Positions 1 to 11,159 are shown, counted from the first letter of the stretch. The stretch: DNA of 64,000 nucleotides from Bacillus sp. (in: firmicutes) (GCA_017656295.1 JACDOC010000002.1:1-64000); one strand, 5' to 3'. Notes: a model not told the origin generated them from the letters alone. Made by a program: numbers and translations.

Positions 1-1
1 A

Positions 2-484
2 CCAAATAAGAAATGGGTGACGGACATAACAGAGTTCACCCTATTTGATGAGAAACTGTATGTCTCCGCAGTAATGGACTTATACAACAAGGAAATTATA
101 GGCTATCAGATCGGAAGTACACCAGATAAAATATTCGTCATGAAAACGATTAAGATGGTATTAGACAAAAGAATGGACGTGGATGGCCTGATTCTTCATA
201 GCGACAGAGGAGGCCAATACACGTCCCGTGCCCTGCAGGACACTCTTGAATCTTACGGAATCCGTTTGAGCATGTCCCGGGCAGGCAATCCATTTGATAA
301 CGCCTGCATCGAGAGTTTCTTTTCCCATTTCAAAACGGAATCCATCTACCCTTATGATGTCCAAACATTAGAAGAATTAGAACAACGAATTGTAGAGTAT
401 ATACACTTTTACAATCATGAGCGAAGACAAAGGAAACTAAATAAGATGTCACCAGTTAACTTTAGGCTTCAACACGCTGCATAA
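2..484 (+). CDS. IS3-family transposase OrfB, C-terminal part (cut by window edge)
   Basis: The open frame is already running at base 2, so the gene begins before the window; the GTG at 17 is only an internal codon. The protein is the catalytic half of an IS3-family (IS150-like) DDE transposase. The first Asp lies in WVTDITEF, the second in HSDRGGQY, and the Glu in CIESFFSHFKTE. A typical tail follows (YIHFYNHERRQ... then SPVNFR). It would cut and join the ends of its own element, normally as an OrfAB fusion made by frameshifting. The visible part has no frameshift, so the element may be intact, but the 5' half cannot be seen. Confidence 0.93.
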   Translation, partial: PNKKWVTDITEFTLFDEKLYVSAVMDLYNKEIIGYQIGSTPDKIFVMKTIKMVLDKRMDVDGLILHSDRGGQYTSRALQDTLESYGIRLSMSRAGNPFDNACIESFFSHFKTESIYPYDVQTLEELEQRIVEYIHFYNHERRQRKLNKMSPVNFRLQHAA

Positions 485-750
485 TGGGAAGGAAATTGCT
501 CCCTACTTGAATTAAAACTGTGATCGCATTTGAGAATACAGCTTGATATGGAGTAAACGCATGGTAACCTAGATGAGGTGAATCCAGCTTTGAATAGCCT
601 GGTTTCCTGGTGCGAGAACCATGCGTGGAGAGGCTCCATGTCAAGCTATATGAATAATAGACAATATACCATAAGAAAAAGGGAGCAATTTCCTTTTAAG
701 GATAATTACTCCCGGGGTTTTTTAAACTTCCACTTTTTTGGGGCTAGACC
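485..750 (+). mobile_element. 3' non-coding part of the IS3-family element
   Basis: About 265 bases separate the transposase stop from the RNase J1 gene and hold no convincing gene. A GGGAGCAATTTCC-type sequence occurs at 681-698 and in inverted orientation at 487-503. The T-rich segment ending in GGGGCTAGACC near 750 has the look of an IS3 terminal repeat, but the other end lies outside the window, so the boundary is a guess. Short open frames here lack ribosome binding sites. Confidence 0.5.
681..722. terminator. Hairpin terminator beyond rnjA, inside the IS tail
   Basis: GGGAGCAATTTCCTT pairs with AAGGATAATTACTCCC. T runs follow on both strands (GGGGTTTTTT on plus, CCCTTTTT on minus). It could stop transcription leaving the transposase gene and also rnjA. 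Confidence 0.5.
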
Positions 751-772
751 AAAGAAACGGTACGGGTTTCGT

Positions 773-2440
773 TTATACTTCCATAATGATTGGTAAAATC
801 ATTGGACGACGTTTTGTTTTTTCATATAAATATGGTGCTAACGTTTCGGTAATTTCGTTTTTAATTTCCGACCATTGCGATGTTTTACGTTCGAGTATTT
901 TATTCAAATGTTTCGTAATAAGTGCTTGTGCATCATTAATTAAGTCGCCTGATTCGCGCATGTAAACGAATCCGCGGGAGATAATGTCAGGTCCAGCGGC
1001 AATTTTGTACTCTTTCATATTGATGCTGACAACAACAATGACGAGACCTTCTTCCGATAAAATGCGGCGATCACGTAACACGATGTTCCCAATATCGCCA
1101 ATACCGCTACCGTCAATATAAACAGAGCCTGATGGGATTTTTCCAGCAATGTGTGCTCCATTATCCCCAAGAGCTAATACTTCACCGTTGTCCATAATAA
1201 AACAGTTTTCCGGCTTAATTCCACAATCAATTGCTAGTTGTGCATGCATGCGTTGCATTCGGTACTCACCGTGAATTGGCATAAAATACTTCGGCTTCAT
1301 TAAGCGAATCATCAGCTTTTGTTCTTCTTGACCACCATGACCTGATGTATGGATGTCATTTAACGATCCATGGATGACGTCTGCTCCAGCACGAAATAGC
1401 TGGTTAATCGTCCGGTTTACACTTATCGTATTCCCAGGGATTGGGGATGAAGAGAACACGACCGTGTCACCAGGTTGAATTTGAATTTGTCGGTGCGTTC
1501 CGTTCGCGATTCGGGACAAGGCCGCCATTGGTTCGCCTTGGCTTCCCGTACATAATATTGTTATTTGATGTGCAGGCAGACGATTAATTTGTTGAGCATC
1601 AATGAAAGTATCTTTCGGGCAGCGAATATAACCTAACTCCCGACCAATTTCAATCGCTGCTTCCATACTGCGACCAAAGACAGCAATTTTTCGTCCGTTT
1701 AACACCGCCGCTTCGGTGACTTGCTGCAGACGATGAATGTTTGAAGCAAAAGTTGCAAAAATAATGCGGCCTTCTACTTTACGGAAAATGTCATGAATGC
1801 TTTCCCCTACACGACGTTCCGACATGGTAAAGTGGGGAACTTCACTATTTGTCGAATCTGACAGAAGGCAAAGGACGCCTTCTTTTCCGATTTCGGCCAT
1901 TTTTGTTAAGTTGGCCGGTTCACCTACAGGGGTAAAGTCAAACTTAAAGTCTCCCGTATGAACGATGTTTCCAGGAGGTGTTTTGACAACGATCCCATAG
2001 GAATCTGGGATACTGTGAGTTGTTCGGAAGAAGGTAACCGACGTTTTGCGAAATTTAATGACATCATCCTCTTTAATTTCATAAAGCTTTGCTTGACGAA
2101 GAAGACCATGTTCCTCTAACTTATTGCGAATGAGTCCGAGGGCCAACTTACCTCCATAAATTGGGACGTTAACTTGACGTAGCAAGTAAGGAATCCCACC
2201 TATATGGTCTTCGTGTCCGTGCGTAATAAACAACCCTTTAATTTTTTCTTCGTTTTTAACTAAATACGTGTAATCTGGAATGACGTAGTCGATTCCTAAT
2301 AATTCGTCCTCCGGAAACTTAATACCCGCATCAATTAAAATAATTTCATCTTGAAATTGTACGCCATAAGTGTTTTTTCCAATTTCACCTAATCCGCCGA
2401 GGGCAAAAACCGCTGTTTGATCATTTTTTACGAATTTCAT
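773..2440 (-). CDS. rnjA: Ribonuclease J1
   Basis: RNase J1 (YkqC), 555 residues, the usual length. It is a cytoplasmic metallo-beta-lactamase/beta-CASP nuclease with 5'-3' exonuclease and endonuclease activity in mRNA decay and 16S rRNA maturation. The zinc site HGHEDH is at residues 74-79, with H142 (THSIPDS) and D164 (HTGDFKF) at the other metal positions. The C-terminus ([11 protein letters not shown]) is complete, so the neighbouring IS did not damage it. The ATG lies 6 bases after the rpoY stop, so the two genes form one operon, as in B. subtilis. Confidence 0.97.
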   Translation of the reverse strand: MKFVKNDQTAVFALGGLGEIGKNTYGVQFQDEIILIDAGIKFPEDELLGIDYVIPDYTYLVKNEEKIKGLFITHGHEDHIGGIPYLLRQVNVPIYGGKLALGLIRNKLEEHGLLRQAKLYEIKEDDVIKFRKTSVTFFRTTHSIPDSYGIVVKTPPGNIVHTGDFKFDFTPVGEPANLTKMAEIGKEGVLCLLSDSTNSEVPHFTMSERRVGESIHDIFRKVEGRIIFATFASNIHRLQQVTEAAVLNGRKIAVFGRSMEAAIEIGRELGYIRCPKDTFIDAQQINRLPAHQITILCTGSQGEPMAALSRIANGTHRQIQIQPGDTVVFSSSPIPGNTISVNRTINQLFRAGADVIHGSLNDIHTSGHGGQEEQKLMIRLMKPKYFMPIHGEYRMQRMHAQLAIDCGIKPENCFIMDNGEVLALGDNGAHIAGKIPSGSVYIDGSGIGDIGNIVLRDRRILSEEGLVIVVVSINMKEYKIAAGPDIISRGFVYMRESGDLINDAQALITKHLNKILERKTSQWSEIKNEITETLAPYLYEKTKRRPMILPIIMEV

Positions 2441-2446
2441 ATATGA

Positions 2447-2656
2447 TCAGATCTCCAATACTTTAAAGTCTTCGCGTTGTTTTTCATACTCTAAATATGC
2501 ACCCTCAAGTAACTGGATATATTCGATGTTAATCGGTTTGGATCGTAACTTTTGGCGCACTTCTCGTTCAGATTCAGCTTCAATAAACAGAACTTTTGTG
2601 TTTTCACGTACTGGTGCTAAATCTAAGTTTTCTTGGTAATACACTTTAAAAATCAT
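2447..2656 (-). CDS. rpoY: RNA polymerase epsilon subunit
   Basis: A 69-residue protein matching RpoY (YkzG), the small epsilon subunit found with RNA polymerase in Firmicutes. It starts [11 protein letters not shown] and has the family's [19 protein letters not shown] stretch. The ATG at 2656 follows an AAGGAG-type site 8-9 bases upstream. It is co-transcribed with rnjA just downstream, the conserved arrangement. Confidence 0.94.
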   Translation of the reverse strand: MIFKVYYQENLDLAPVRENTKVLFIEAESEREVRQKLRSKPINIEYIQLLEGAYLEYEKQREDFKVLEI

Positions 2657-2703
2657 GTCTTTTCTCTCCTTACTCCGTTTTCAATAAAAATGTAACTTTT
2701 TCT

Positions 2704-2732
2704 ATTATAAATAATGTTATAAACTTTTTCAT
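2704..2732 (-). promoter_or_regulatory. Probable sigma-A promoter of rpoY-rnjA
   Basis: On the minus strand TATAAT (2709-2704) is preceded at 17 bases by ATGAAA (2732-2727). The -10 is perfect and the -35 matches four of six. Confidence 0.5.
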
Positions 2733-2754
2733 GTTTTTTCATAACAACTTATGT

Positions 2755-2791
2755 ATAGAAAGAAGAAGCCCTTCGCATTCAGAAGGGCTTT
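2755..2791 (-). terminator. Terminator after the 23-residue peptide gene
   Basis: AAGCCCTTC and GAAGGGCTT form a 9 bp stem with a 7-base loop. On the minus strand a T-rich tail (CTTCTTTCT) follows. It separates the small peptide gene from rpoY. Confidence 0.65.
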
Positions 2792-2826
2792 ACTGTACGA
2801 AATTTCCATCCAATCAATTAAAAGGA

Positions 2827-2898
2827 TTACGCGATTAATTTTTTTCTTAGAAGATCTTTCCATTGTTTTAAAAGCTTTTTACGTAGCTTTTTTAACAT
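2827..2898 (-). CDS. 23-residue cationic amphipathic peptide (unrecognised)
   Basis: ATG at 2898 follows a good ribosome binding site (AGGGAGTGATC, about 8 bases upstream) and ends at TAA 2827. The product has 8 Lys, 2 Arg, 1 Asp, 7 Leu, 1 Ile and 1 Trp, net charge about +9. Hydrophobic residues at 2, 5, 9, 10, 13, 16, 17, 21 and 22 would form one face of a helix. A sigma-A-like promoter at 2921-2948 and a hairpin terminator at 2755-2791 make it look like an independent single-gene unit. I do not recognise it. It resembles membrane-active peptides (phenol-soluble-modulin or bacteriocin-like) only in general character. It could also be a regulatory micropeptide or a chance frame. Confidence 0.6.
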   Translation of the reverse strand: MLKKLRKKLLKQWKDLLRKKLIA

Positions 2899-2920
2899 GG
2901 TAGATCACTCCCTACTTTTT

Positions 2921-2948
2921 ATTTTAACCAATTCTATAGGAATGTAAA
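2921..2948 (-). promoter_or_regulatory. Probable sigma-A promoter of the 23-residue peptide gene
   Basis: On the minus strand TTTACA (2948-2943) and TAAAAT (2926-2921) are 16 bases apart. The transcript would start roughly 15-20 bases before the peptide ATG, leaving just enough leader for its ribosome binding site. Confidence 0.5.
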
Positions 2949-3071
2949 GTACGTGCCGTCTGTTTACTGCTAGTATATGATTTTTTAATCCTTTTTTTAC
3001 GTGGGGATGAATGGAAATTATTCACAACTGTTAAGCGATAAAAAAATTATTGATTGTAAGCGTTGACAAAA

Positions 3072-3100
3072 TTGACAAAGAAGTGGGAAGGCAGTAAGGT
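3072..3100 (+). promoter_or_regulatory. Possible promoter of ykrA
   Basis: A perfect TTGACA at 3072-3077 lies 17 bases before TAAGGT, a poor -10. A second TTGACA is at 3063-3068. The -35 is good; the -10 assignment is uncertain. Confidence 0.35.
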
Positions 3101-3132
3101 ATAGACGGAATATAAAAAGAGGAGATTTATCG

Positions 3133-3906
3133 ATGAAAAAAATTGTCTTTTTTGATATAGATGGCACGTTGTTAGATCATGAAAAACAGATACCAAAACG
3201 AACGAAAGAAGCGATTTACAAATTAAAGGAAAATGGAATATATGTCGCCATCGCCACCGGGCGAGCACCGTTTATGTTCCGTTCGTTAATTGAGGAATTA
3301 GAAATTGAAACATTTGTAAGTTTTAATGGTCAATATGTCGTCTTTGAAAATGATGTAATCTACAAAAATCCATTGCCAACGTCAGAAATTGAAGCTCTTT
3401 TAGAAGAGGCAAAAACGAAGGAACATCCTGTTGTTTTTATGAACCACCAAGAAATGAAAGGGAACATTGAACACCATACTTACATTGAAGAGAGTATGGG
3501 AAGTTTAAAATTTGACCATCCACCATATGATCCGACCTACTATCAAGAAAATGAAATTTATCAAGCACTTCTTTTCTGTCGTGAAGAGGAAGAAGAGCAG
3601 TATCTTCAAAAATATCCGAATTTCAAATTTGTTCGTTGGCATCCATATTCCACGGATATTCTTCCATCTGGAGGATCGAAAGCAGAGGGAATTAAAAAAC
3701 TCATTTCCCGCTTGAACTTTTCCATGGAAGACGTTTATGCCTTTGGTGACGGTTTAAACGATATTGAAATGTTACAAAGCGTTGGTACCGGTGTTGCGAT
3801 GGGAAATGCTCATCCAATCGTGAAAAAGGCGGCAAATGTTGTAACGAAAGATGTCGCTGATGATGGCATTTATGAAGGATTGAAAATGTTGAATTTAATT
3901 GACTAA
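3133..3906 (+). CDS. ykrA: HAD-family (Cof-type) phosphatase YkrA
   Basis: A 257-residue HAD-superfamily hydrolase of the Cof/YkrA type, probably a cytoplasmic sugar-phosphate or nucleotide phosphatase; the substrate is not evident. Motif I is FFDIDGTLLD (nucleophile D8, acid D10). A Lys in GGSKAEGIKKL and GDGLNDIEML near the end supply motifs III and IV. The middle segment is the mobile cap domain. ATG 3133 follows GAGGAG at a good distance. Position between rpoY-rnjA and def matches B. subtilis. Confidence 0.88.
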   Translation: MKKIVFFDIDGTLLDHEKQIPKRTKEAIYKLKENGIYVAIATGRAPFMFRSLIEELEIETFVSFNGQYVVFENDVIYKNPLPTSEIEALLEEAKTKEHPVVFMNHQEMKGNIEHHTYIEESMGSLKFDHPPYDPTYYQENEIYQALLFCREEEEEQYLQKYPNFKFVRWHPYSTDILPSGGSKAEGIKKLISRLNFSMEDVYAFGDGLNDIEMLQSVGTGVAMGNAHPIVKKAANVVTKDVADDGIYEGLKMLNLID

Positions 3907-3909
3907 ATG

Positions 3910-3953
3910 AAAAGAGCTGACTTCCCGGAGAATCGGGATTGGTCAGCTCTTTT
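3910..3953. terminator. Bidirectional terminator between ykrA and def
   Basis: AAAAGAGCTGACC-type arms pair around a CCCGGAGAATCGGG inner stem, with A and T runs on the two sides. It serves the convergent ykrA and def genes and overlaps the def stop codon. Confidence 0.85.
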
Positions 3954-4506
3954 AACGTTCAATTGGACACGCATTTTCAATCGGACGAAACGGATCTTCT
4001 TTATTAATATGATCGTAAAACATAATGCCGTTTAAATGATCAATTTCGTGTTGAAAGACAATGGCTGGTAACCCTTTTAAACGCAACTTTACTTCATTAC
4101 CGTCTACATCGTACCCTTTCACCGTAATACGAGCGTATCGAGGAACATATCCAGGGATAGGTTCGTCAACGGATAAACATCCTTCTCCAGAGGTTAAATA
4201 TGCTTTTTCAACCGAATGACTAATAATTTTTGGGTTAAACAAGGCATAACTATACAACTTCCCTTTTTTATCGTGTACGTGAACGGCAATCATCCGTTTA
4301 GACACATTAATTTGTGGAGCTGCTAAGCCAATCCCCGGACGTAAGCCATATTTTTTGGCAATTTCCTCGTCTTGACTGTTAATGACATATTCTAAAAGAC
4401 TTTTTAAAATTTCTTGATCTTCTTTAGAAGGTGGAAGTGAAACTTCTTCCGCTACTTTTCGTAAAGTCGGATGGCCATCTTTGATAATATCATCCATTGT
4501 AATCAT
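3952..4506 (-). CDS. def: Peptide deformylase (YkrB/DefB type)
   Basis: Type 2 peptide deformylase of 184 residues, the same length as B. subtilis YkrB. It removes the formyl group from new proteins using a bound metal. Motif 1 GIGLAAPQ is at 59-66, motif 2 EGCLS at about 108-112 with metal ligand C110, and motif 3 HEIDH at 153-157. The frame extends 7 codons further upstream, but GGAGTGATACGT sits directly before the ATG at 4506 (MITMDD), so I start there. Confidence 0.95.
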   Translation of the reverse strand: MITMDDIIKDGHPTLRKVAEEVSLPPSKEDQEILKSLLEYVINSQDEEIAKKYGLRPGIGLAAPQINVSKRMIAVHVHDKKGKLYSYALFNPKIISHSVEKAYLTSGEGCLSVDEPIPGYVPRYARITVKGYDVDGNEVKLRLKGLPAIVFQHEIDHLNGIMFYDHINKEDPFRPIENACPIER

Positions 4507-4592
4507 ACGTATCACTCCTATTTTCAAGCGGTGTTATATGCTTAAGTTTATCAAAAGTAGGCACTTCATTGAAAGATTTCCCTTTTACAATA

Positions 4593-4772
4593 GGCTCTGT
4601 TAAACGATACTGTTGATATTTATACAGTTCGCTTGTGGCGGACGCTTTCCGCGGCCCAAGCCGCTTCCCTCGCTACGCTCAAGTATGGGTCTTGCCTGGC
4701 TAGCTGTTCCCGCTGGAGTCGCCGTTCGTGTGAATAACTTGCTAAAAATCAACATTGACATATAACTTAGCC
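4593..4772 (+). mobile_element. MITE-like repeat, copy 1
   Basis: A 180 bp non-coding element starting GGCTCTGTTAAAC and ending TATAACTTAGCC, imperfect inverted ends. It is flanked by TTACAATA on the left and TTACAATT on the right (7 of 8 identical), a target duplication. The core holds the shared segments GCGGACGCTTTCCGCGG and TTCCCGCTGGAGTCGCCG. It lies between the divergent def and ykyA genes. The CAAGCC arm is shorter than in copies 3 and 4. Confidence 0.85.
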
Positions 4773-4960
4773 TTACAATTAAGAAAGCATATGAAATTCC
4801 TATTGTTTGACACTAGACGAGAAAAACGAGAAGGCATGTTCTTTCCTAAACCTTCATATGCTGGAAATAACCACAAAAATAAATGGACAATCGAATCTAA
4901 AAGCGATAAGATGACAGAAGGATTGATAGTAGAGGGTAACAAGGTCATAGGAGGGCAAAC

Positions 4961-5614
4961 ATGAAAATAATCAAATTAATAGCATTTCTTATCGTGATTT
5001 TATCAGGTTGCGTGGGGATGACTAGCCCTGAAGAGCAAATTTATGAAATTTTAGAAAAAACGGTGACACTCGAAGAAGAGTTTCAGAAACAACAAGATCC
5101 TCTAGTAGAACATGAACAAGCGGAACAGGATTTATATAATCAAATTATGTCATTAGGTATGAAAGATTTCGACCAAATTGTTCAACTTTCTAATGAAGCA
5201 CTTGAGCACGCTGAAAAAAGAGAAGAGCTAATCCAAAAAGAACGTCAATCGATTGAAAAAGCGCAGCAGGAATTTATAAAAGTAGAAGACATCGTTCCTA
5301 CCATAAAAGATGAAAAAATAAAAGCAGAAGCAAAAAAACTAGTTAAAACGATGTCTGACCGTTATGAAGCCCATAAACAATTATATGAAGCTTACATGGA
5401 AGGACTGGCGTTAGATAAGGAACTTTATCAAATGTTCCAACGAGAAGATTTGACAATGGAAGAACTAGAAGAACATTTAACGAAAATTAATGAAGCGTAT
5501 GAGCGTGTACTTGCTGCCAACGAAGCGTTTAATCAAAAAACAGAAGTATACAATGAATTAAAATTACAGTTTTATCAACAAGCTGGTTTAGAAGTGAGCA
5601 AGGATGGGGAATAA
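4961..5614 (+). CDS. ykyA: YkyA-family lipoprotein
   Basis: A 217-residue predicted lipoprotein with lipobox LSGC (C17) after a short hydrophobic signal. The rest is almost entirely charged coiled coil rich in Glu, Lys and Gln. It matches the YkyA family of cell-surface lipoproteins and sits, as in B. subtilis, between def and pdhA. Its biochemical role is not known to me. ATG 4961 has GGAGGG 7 bases upstream. MITE copy 1 lies 188 bases upstream. Confidence 0.85.
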   Translation: MKIIKLIAFLIVILSGCVGMTSPEEQIYEILEKTVTLEEEFQKQQDPLVEHEQAEQDLYNQIMSLGMKDFDQIVQLSNEALEHAEKREELIQKERQSIEKAQQEFIKVEDIVPTIKDEKIKAEAKKLVKTMSDRYEAHKQLYEAYMEGLALDKELYQMFQREDLTMEELEEHLTKINEAYERVLAANEAFNQKTEVYNELKLQFYQQAGLEVSKDGE

Positions 5615-5620
5615 TTTTTT

Positions 5621-5654
5621 AAAAGCATCTAATTCTTGATTAGGTGCTTTTTTG
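5621..5654 (+). terminator. Terminator of ykyA
   Basis: AAAAGCATCTAAT pairs with ATTAGGTGCTTTTTT across a short loop; the T run is on the plus strand. Confidence 0.85.
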
Positions 5655-5832
5655 TTGTTTTGAAAAAAGGGGACTAAAGGTTCGTAAGTTATTTTAAAAA
5701 AATGTTTATGCTATAACAGTTTCGAGATGTTGTTCTTTTTATAATACAGACAACCAGATTCCATTAGTACAGTTATGTTGTTCGAAAAAAATAAATTTTA
5801 TGAACGTGGCGATTTTCTTTGATATTTAACGA

Positions 5833-5862
5833 TTGACGAATCGATTTTTTTTATTGTACACT
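5833..5862 (+). promoter_or_regulatory. Probable sigma-A promoter of pdhABCD
   Basis: TTGACG (5833-5838) and TACACT (5857-5862) are 18 bases apart. Transcription would begin near 5870, leaving a leader of about 220 bases. Confidence 0.55.
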
Positions 5863-7210
<1,348 letters not shown>

Positions 7211-7213
7211 GCC

Positions 7214-8191
7214 ATGGCGCAAATGACAATGATTCAAGCGATCACAGATGCGTTACGCACTGAATTACGCAATGACCCAAACGTATTAGTGTTCGGTGAA
7301 GACGTTGGGGTAAACGGAGGCGTATTCCGTGCAACTGAAGGTCTTCAAAAAGAATTTGGTGAAGACCGCGTATTCGACACGCCACTTGCTGAATCTGGTA
7401 TCGGTGGTTTAGCGATCGGTCTTGCATTACAAGGATATCGTCCTGTTCCAGAAATCCAATTCTTTGGCTTCGTATACGAAGTAATGGATGCGATTAGCGG
7501 TCAAATGGCTCGTATGCGTTATCGTTCTGGTGGACGTTATCATGCGCCAATTACAGTACGTTCTCCATTCGGTGGAGGTGTACATACACCTGAGCTACAC
7601 GCCGATAGCCTTGAAGGATTAATGGCACAACAACCAGGATTAAAAGTTGTTATCCCATCAACACCATACGATGCGAAAGGATTATTAATTTCTGCGATCC
7701 GTGACAATGATCCAGTAATTTTCTTAGAGCATATGAAATTGTACCGTTCATTCCGTCAAGAAGTACCTGAAGAAGAATATACAATTCCGATTGGTAAAGC
7801 GGATATTAAACGTGAAGGTAAAGATATTTCTATCATTGCATACGGGGCAATGGTTCATGAGGCATTAAAAGCAGCAGATGAACTTGAAAAAGAAGGTTAT
7901 TCCGCTGAAGTTATTGACCTTCGTACAGTAAGCCCACTTGACATTGACACAATCATTGCTTCTGTTGAAAAAACGAACCGTGCGATTGTTGTACAAGAAG
8001 CTCAGAAACAAGCAGGTATTGCAGCAAATGTGGTAGCAGAAATTAACGACCGTGCGATTTTAAGCTTAGAAGCACCGGTTTTACGTGTAGCTGCACCTGA
8101 CACTGTTTATCCTTTCTCTCAAGCAGAACCAGTATGGCTGCCAAACTACAAAGATATTATTGAGACCGCGAAAAAAGTATTAACGTTCTAA
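7214..8191 (+). CDS. pdhB: Pyruvate dehydrogenase E1 component, beta subunit
   Basis: 325 residues, full length. The transketolase pyrimidine-binding domain is N-terminal ([16 protein letters not shown]) and the transketolase C domain follows ([15 protein letters not shown]...[11 protein letters not shown]). It pairs with PdhA across the TPP site. The start is 3 bases after the pdhA stop and GGAG lies within the end of pdhA, suggesting coupled translation. Confidence 0.97.
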   Translation: MAQMTMIQAITDALRTELRNDPNVLVFGEDVGVNGGVFRATEGLQKEFGEDRVFDTPLAESGIGGLAIGLALQGYRPVPEIQFFGFVYEVMDAISGQMARMRYRSGGRYHAPITVRSPFGGGVHTPELHADSLEGLMAQQPGLKVVIPSTPYDAKGLLISAIRDNDPVIFLEHMKLYRSFRQEVPEEEYTIPIGKADIKREGKDISIIAYGAMVHEALKAADELEKEGYSAEVIDLRTVSPLDIDTIIASVEKTNRAIVVQEAQKQAGIAANVVAEINDRAILSLEAPVLRVAAPDTVYPFSQAEPVWLPNYKDIIETAKKVLTF

Positions 8192-8280
8192 TGTAAATGC
8201 ACCTAGAGAAGGGGGATTTTCCCTCTTCTTTCTGTCCTATTGAACAAGACTGTGAGAAAAGATTAGGAGGGTGAATACCA
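8192..8280 (+). other. pdhB-pdhC intercistronic gap with imperfect hairpin
   Basis: The gap is 89 bases in an otherwise tightly packed operon. AGAAGGGGGATTTTCCCTCTTCT at 8207-8229 can fold as a bulged stem followed by T-rich sequence. It could be a processing site or partial terminator setting E2/E3 levels apart from E1. The ribosome binding site of pdhC (AGGAGGGTG) is at its end. Confidence 0.4.
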
Positions 8281-9585
8281 GTGGCATTCCAATTTAGACT
8301 TCCAGACATCGGTGAAGGTATCCATGAAGGTGAAATTGTTAAATGGTTTGTAAAACCTGGAGATAAAGTTCAAGAAGATGACGTACTTTGTGAAGTGCAA
8401 AACGATAAAGCAGTTGTTGAAATTCCTTCTCCTGTTACAGGTACGGTACAAGAAATTTTAGTCGAAGAAGGATCTGTAGCGGTTGTTGGAGATGTACTCG
8501 TTACATTTGATGCACCAGGTTATGAAAATCTCCAATTTAAGGGAGATCATGGTACAGAAGAAAAACAAGAGGAAGCAAAAGAAGAGCCGAAAGCTGAACA
8601 AGCTGAAGAAACAAAACAAACGACAGATGTTGATCCGAACCGCCGAATAATTGCAATGCCATCTGTTCGTAAATATGCTCGTGAAAAAGGCGTTGACATT
8701 CGTCAAGTTACTGGTTCTGGAAAAAATGGCCGTATCCTAAAAGAAGATATCGATGCGTTCTTACAAGGTGGCGCTCAAGTTCAAGCGGCAGAAGCAGCTC
8801 CAGTAACTGAAACAGCTGTTGAAACAACTTCTACAGAAACAACTGAAGCAAAAGCTCAAGAAGCACCAGTTCTTGAAGGTCAATATCCAGAAACTCGTGA
8901 GAAAATGAGCGGTATCCGTAAAGCAATTGCCAAAGCGATGGTGAACTCTAAACATACAGCTCCTCACGTAACATTAATGGACGAAGTAGATGTAACGAAA
9001 CTTGTTGCACATCGTAAGAAATTCAAAGAAGTGGCAGCAGAAAAAGGTATCAAGCTTACGTTCTTACCTTACGTTGTAAAAGCATTGGTAAGCGCGTTAC
9101 GTGAGTATCCAACATTAAATACGTCCATTGATGATGAAACATCTGAAATTATCCATAAGCATTACTACAACATTGGTATTGCAGCAGATACCGAAAAAGG
9201 TCTTCTTGTACCAGTTGTTAAAGATGCAGACAAGAAGTCAATGTTTGCTATTTCTAAAGAAATTAATGAGTTAGCAGTTAAAGCACGTGAAGGAAAACTT
9301 ACTCCAAACGAAATGAAAGGTGCTTCATGCACAATTACAAACATCGGTTCTGCTGGTGGTCAATGGTTTACACCTGTAATTAACCACCCAGAGGTTGCAA
9401 TTTTAGGAATTGGTCGAATTCAAGAAAAACCTGTAGTAAAAAATGGTGAAATTGTAGCCGCACCTGTGTTAGCATTATCATTGAGCTTTGATCACCGAAT
9501 CATAGATGGTGCCACTGCTCAATATGCGCTTAACCACATTAAGCGCTTGTTAAACGATCCAGAATTATTACTAATGGAGGCGTAA
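8281..9585 (+). CDS. pdhC: Dihydrolipoamide acetyltransferase (E2 of pyruvate dehydrogenase)
   Basis: 434 residues, GTG start at 8281 behind AGGAGGGTGAATACCA. It is the core of the PDH complex and moves the acetyl group from lipoate to CoA. The lipoyl domain has the modified Lys in QNDKAVVE (K43). The peripheral-subunit-binding domain is near 125-165 ([14 protein letters not shown]). An Ala/Thr/Glu-rich linker follows, then the catalytic domain with active-site HRIIDG (H405, D409). Confidence 0.97.
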   Translation: MAFQFRLPDIGEGIHEGEIVKWFVKPGDKVQEDDVLCEVQNDKAVVEIPSPVTGTVQEILVEEGSVAVVGDVLVTFDAPGYENLQFKGDHGTEEKQEEAKEEPKAEQAEETKQTTDVDPNRRIIAMPSVRKYAREKGVDIRQVTGSGKNGRILKEDIDAFLQGGAQVQAAEAAPVTETAVETTSTETTEAKAQEAPVLEGQYPETREKMSGIRKAIAKAMVNSKHTAPHVTLMDEVDVTKLVAHRKKFKEVAAEKGIKLTFLPYVVKALVSALREYPTLNTSIDDETSEIIHKHYYNIGIAADTEKGLLVPVVKDADKKSMFAISKEINELAVKAREGKLTPNEMKGASCTITNIGSAGGQWFTPVINHPEVAILGIGRIQEKPVVKNGEIVAAPVLALSLSFDHRIIDGATAQYALNHIKRLLNDPELLLMEA

Positions 9586-9589
9586 TGGT

Positions 9590-10999
9590 ATGGTAGTAGG
9601 AGATTTCCCAATCGAAACTGATACTCTTGTCATTGGTGCAGGACCTGGTGGGTACGTAGCTGCAATTCGTGCTGCTCAACTTGGTCAAAAAGTAACGATC
9701 GTTGAAAAGGCGAATTTAGGAGGCGTTTGCTTAAACGTTGGTTGTATTCCTTCTAAAGCCTTAATTGCGGCAGGTCATCGTTACGAGATTGCGAAAGAAT
9801 CTGCTGATATGGGTATTACAGCAGAAAATGTTAAAGTAGACTTTTCAAAAGTTCAAGAATGGAAAGCAAGTGTAGTTAAAAAATTAACAGGTGGTGTAGA
9901 AGGTCTCCTTAAAGGAAACAAAGTAGAAATTGTTAAAGGAGAAGCATACTTCGTTGATGCGAACACAGTTCGTGTGATGGACGAAAATTCTGCACAAACA
10001 TACAAATTCAAACATGCGATTATCGCAACAGGTTCTCGTCCAATTGAACTTCCTGCATTTAAGTACTCTAAACGTGTACTTGACTCCACTGGTGCACTGA
10101 ACCTTGAAGAAATTCCAAACAAATTGGTTGTCATCGGTGGTGGTTACATTGGAACAGAGCTTGGTACGGCTTATGCTAACTTCGGTACAAAAGTAACTAT
10201 CTTAGAAGGGGCAGAAGAAATTCTTTCAGGATTTGAAAAACAAATGACGGCCCTTGTTAAACGTAACTTAAAGAAAAAAGGTGTAGAAATCTTCACAAAA
10301 GCGATGGCTAAAGGTGTAGAAGAAAAAGAAGATGGCGTAGTCGTTACATTTGAAGCGAACGGTGAAGAAAAAACGATCGAAGCTGACTACGTGTTAGTAA
10401 CGGTTGGTCGTCGTCCAAACACAGATGAACTAGGTCTTGAGCAAGTTGGTATTGAATTAACAGAACGCGGTCTAATCAAGATCGATAAACAATGCCGTAC
10501 AAGCGTACCAAATATCTTTGCAATTGGTGACGTTGTTGAAGGACCACCATTAGCGCATAAAGCATCTTACGAAGGTAAGATTGCTGCTGAAGCTATTGCC
10601 GGTCATCCATCTGAAATTGATTACTTAGGAATTCCGGCAGTTGTGTTCTCTGAGCCTGAATTAGCATCTGTTGGATACACTGAACAGCAAGCTAAAGAAG
10701 AAGGAATCGAAGTGGTTGCAGCGAAATTCCCATTTGCTGCAAACGGTCGTGCGCTAGCACTTAACGCAGCAGAAGGTTTCTTAAAACTTATCACTCGTAA
10801 AGAAGACGGCTTAGTAATCGGTGCGCAAATTGCCGGTCCAAGTGCATCTGATATGATTGCGGAGCTTGGTCTAGCAATCGAAGCTGGTATGACAGCAGAA
10901 GATATTGCTATGACGATCCACGCTCATCCAACACTTGGAGAAATTACAATGGAAGCTGCAGAAGTAGCTCTTGGAAACCCTATCCATATTGTAAAATAA
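9590..10999 (+). CDS. pdhD: Dihydrolipoamide dehydrogenase (E3)
   Basis: 469-residue flavoprotein that reoxidises dihydrolipoamide with NAD+. The FAD motif GAGPGG is at 16-21, the redox disulphide is C47/C52 in [13 protein letters not shown], the NAD motif is [12 protein letters not shown], and the C-terminal catalytic pair is in HAHPTLGE (H446, E451). The ATG at 9590 is 4 bases after the pdhC stop with GGAGG upstream. It is the last gene of the operon. Confidence 0.97.
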   Translation: MVVGDFPIETDTLVIGAGPGGYVAAIRAAQLGQKVTIVEKANLGGVCLNVGCIPSKALIAAGHRYEIAKESADMGITAENVKVDFSKVQEWKASVVKKLTGGVEGLLKGNKVEIVKGEAYFVDANTVRVMDENSAQTYKFKHAIIATGSRPIELPAFKYSKRVLDSTGALNLEEIPNKLVVIGGGYIGTELGTAYANFGTKVTILEGAEEILSGFEKQMTALVKRNLKKKGVEIFTKAMAKGVEEKEDGVVVTFEANGEEKTIEADYVLVTVGRRPNTDELGLEQVGIELTERGLIKIDKQCRTSVPNIFAIGDVVEGPPLAHKASYEGKIAAEAIAGHPSEIDYLGIPAVVFSEPELASVGYTEQQAKEEGIEVVAAKFPFAANGRALALNAAEGFLKLITRKEDGLVIGAQIAGPSASDMIAELGLAIEAGMTAEDIAMTIHAHPTLGEITMEAAEVALGNPIHIVK

Positions 11000-11006
11000 T
11001 AAAGAA

Positions 11007-11040
11007 AATCCCCTGCCCTTCAATGAGGGACAGGGGATTA
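11007..11040. terminator. Terminator of pdhABCD
   Basis: AATCCCCTGCCCT pairs with AGGGACAGGGGATT, a strong GC stem. T-rich sequence follows on both strands, clearer on the minus strand. Confidence 0.75.
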
Positions 11041-11159
11041 ATATTAATACCTGGATATACTTCGTATATTAATGTTAACAAAATTAGACCTTATTTTATT
11101 AAATATCCTATTATAGAGAGACAGTTCTTCATTCGAATGATTCGTCCTTCTTTTCTGTC

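Noticed and set aside
578-796. 72-codon frame in the IS3 tail
   Set aside because: It runs from the IS tail into the end of rnjA in antisense, without a ribosome site or recognisable sequence.
4755-4783. Outward promoter in MITE copy 1 driving ykyA
   Set aside because: TTGACA at 4755 has no proper -10 at 16-18 bases, and the hexamer is not kept in the other copies.
4755-4964. 69-codon open frame ending at the ykyA start
   Set aside because: It begins inside MITE copy 1, has no ribosome binding site, and its sequence looks like non-coding DNA. It does end across the ykyA ATG, but nothing else supports it.
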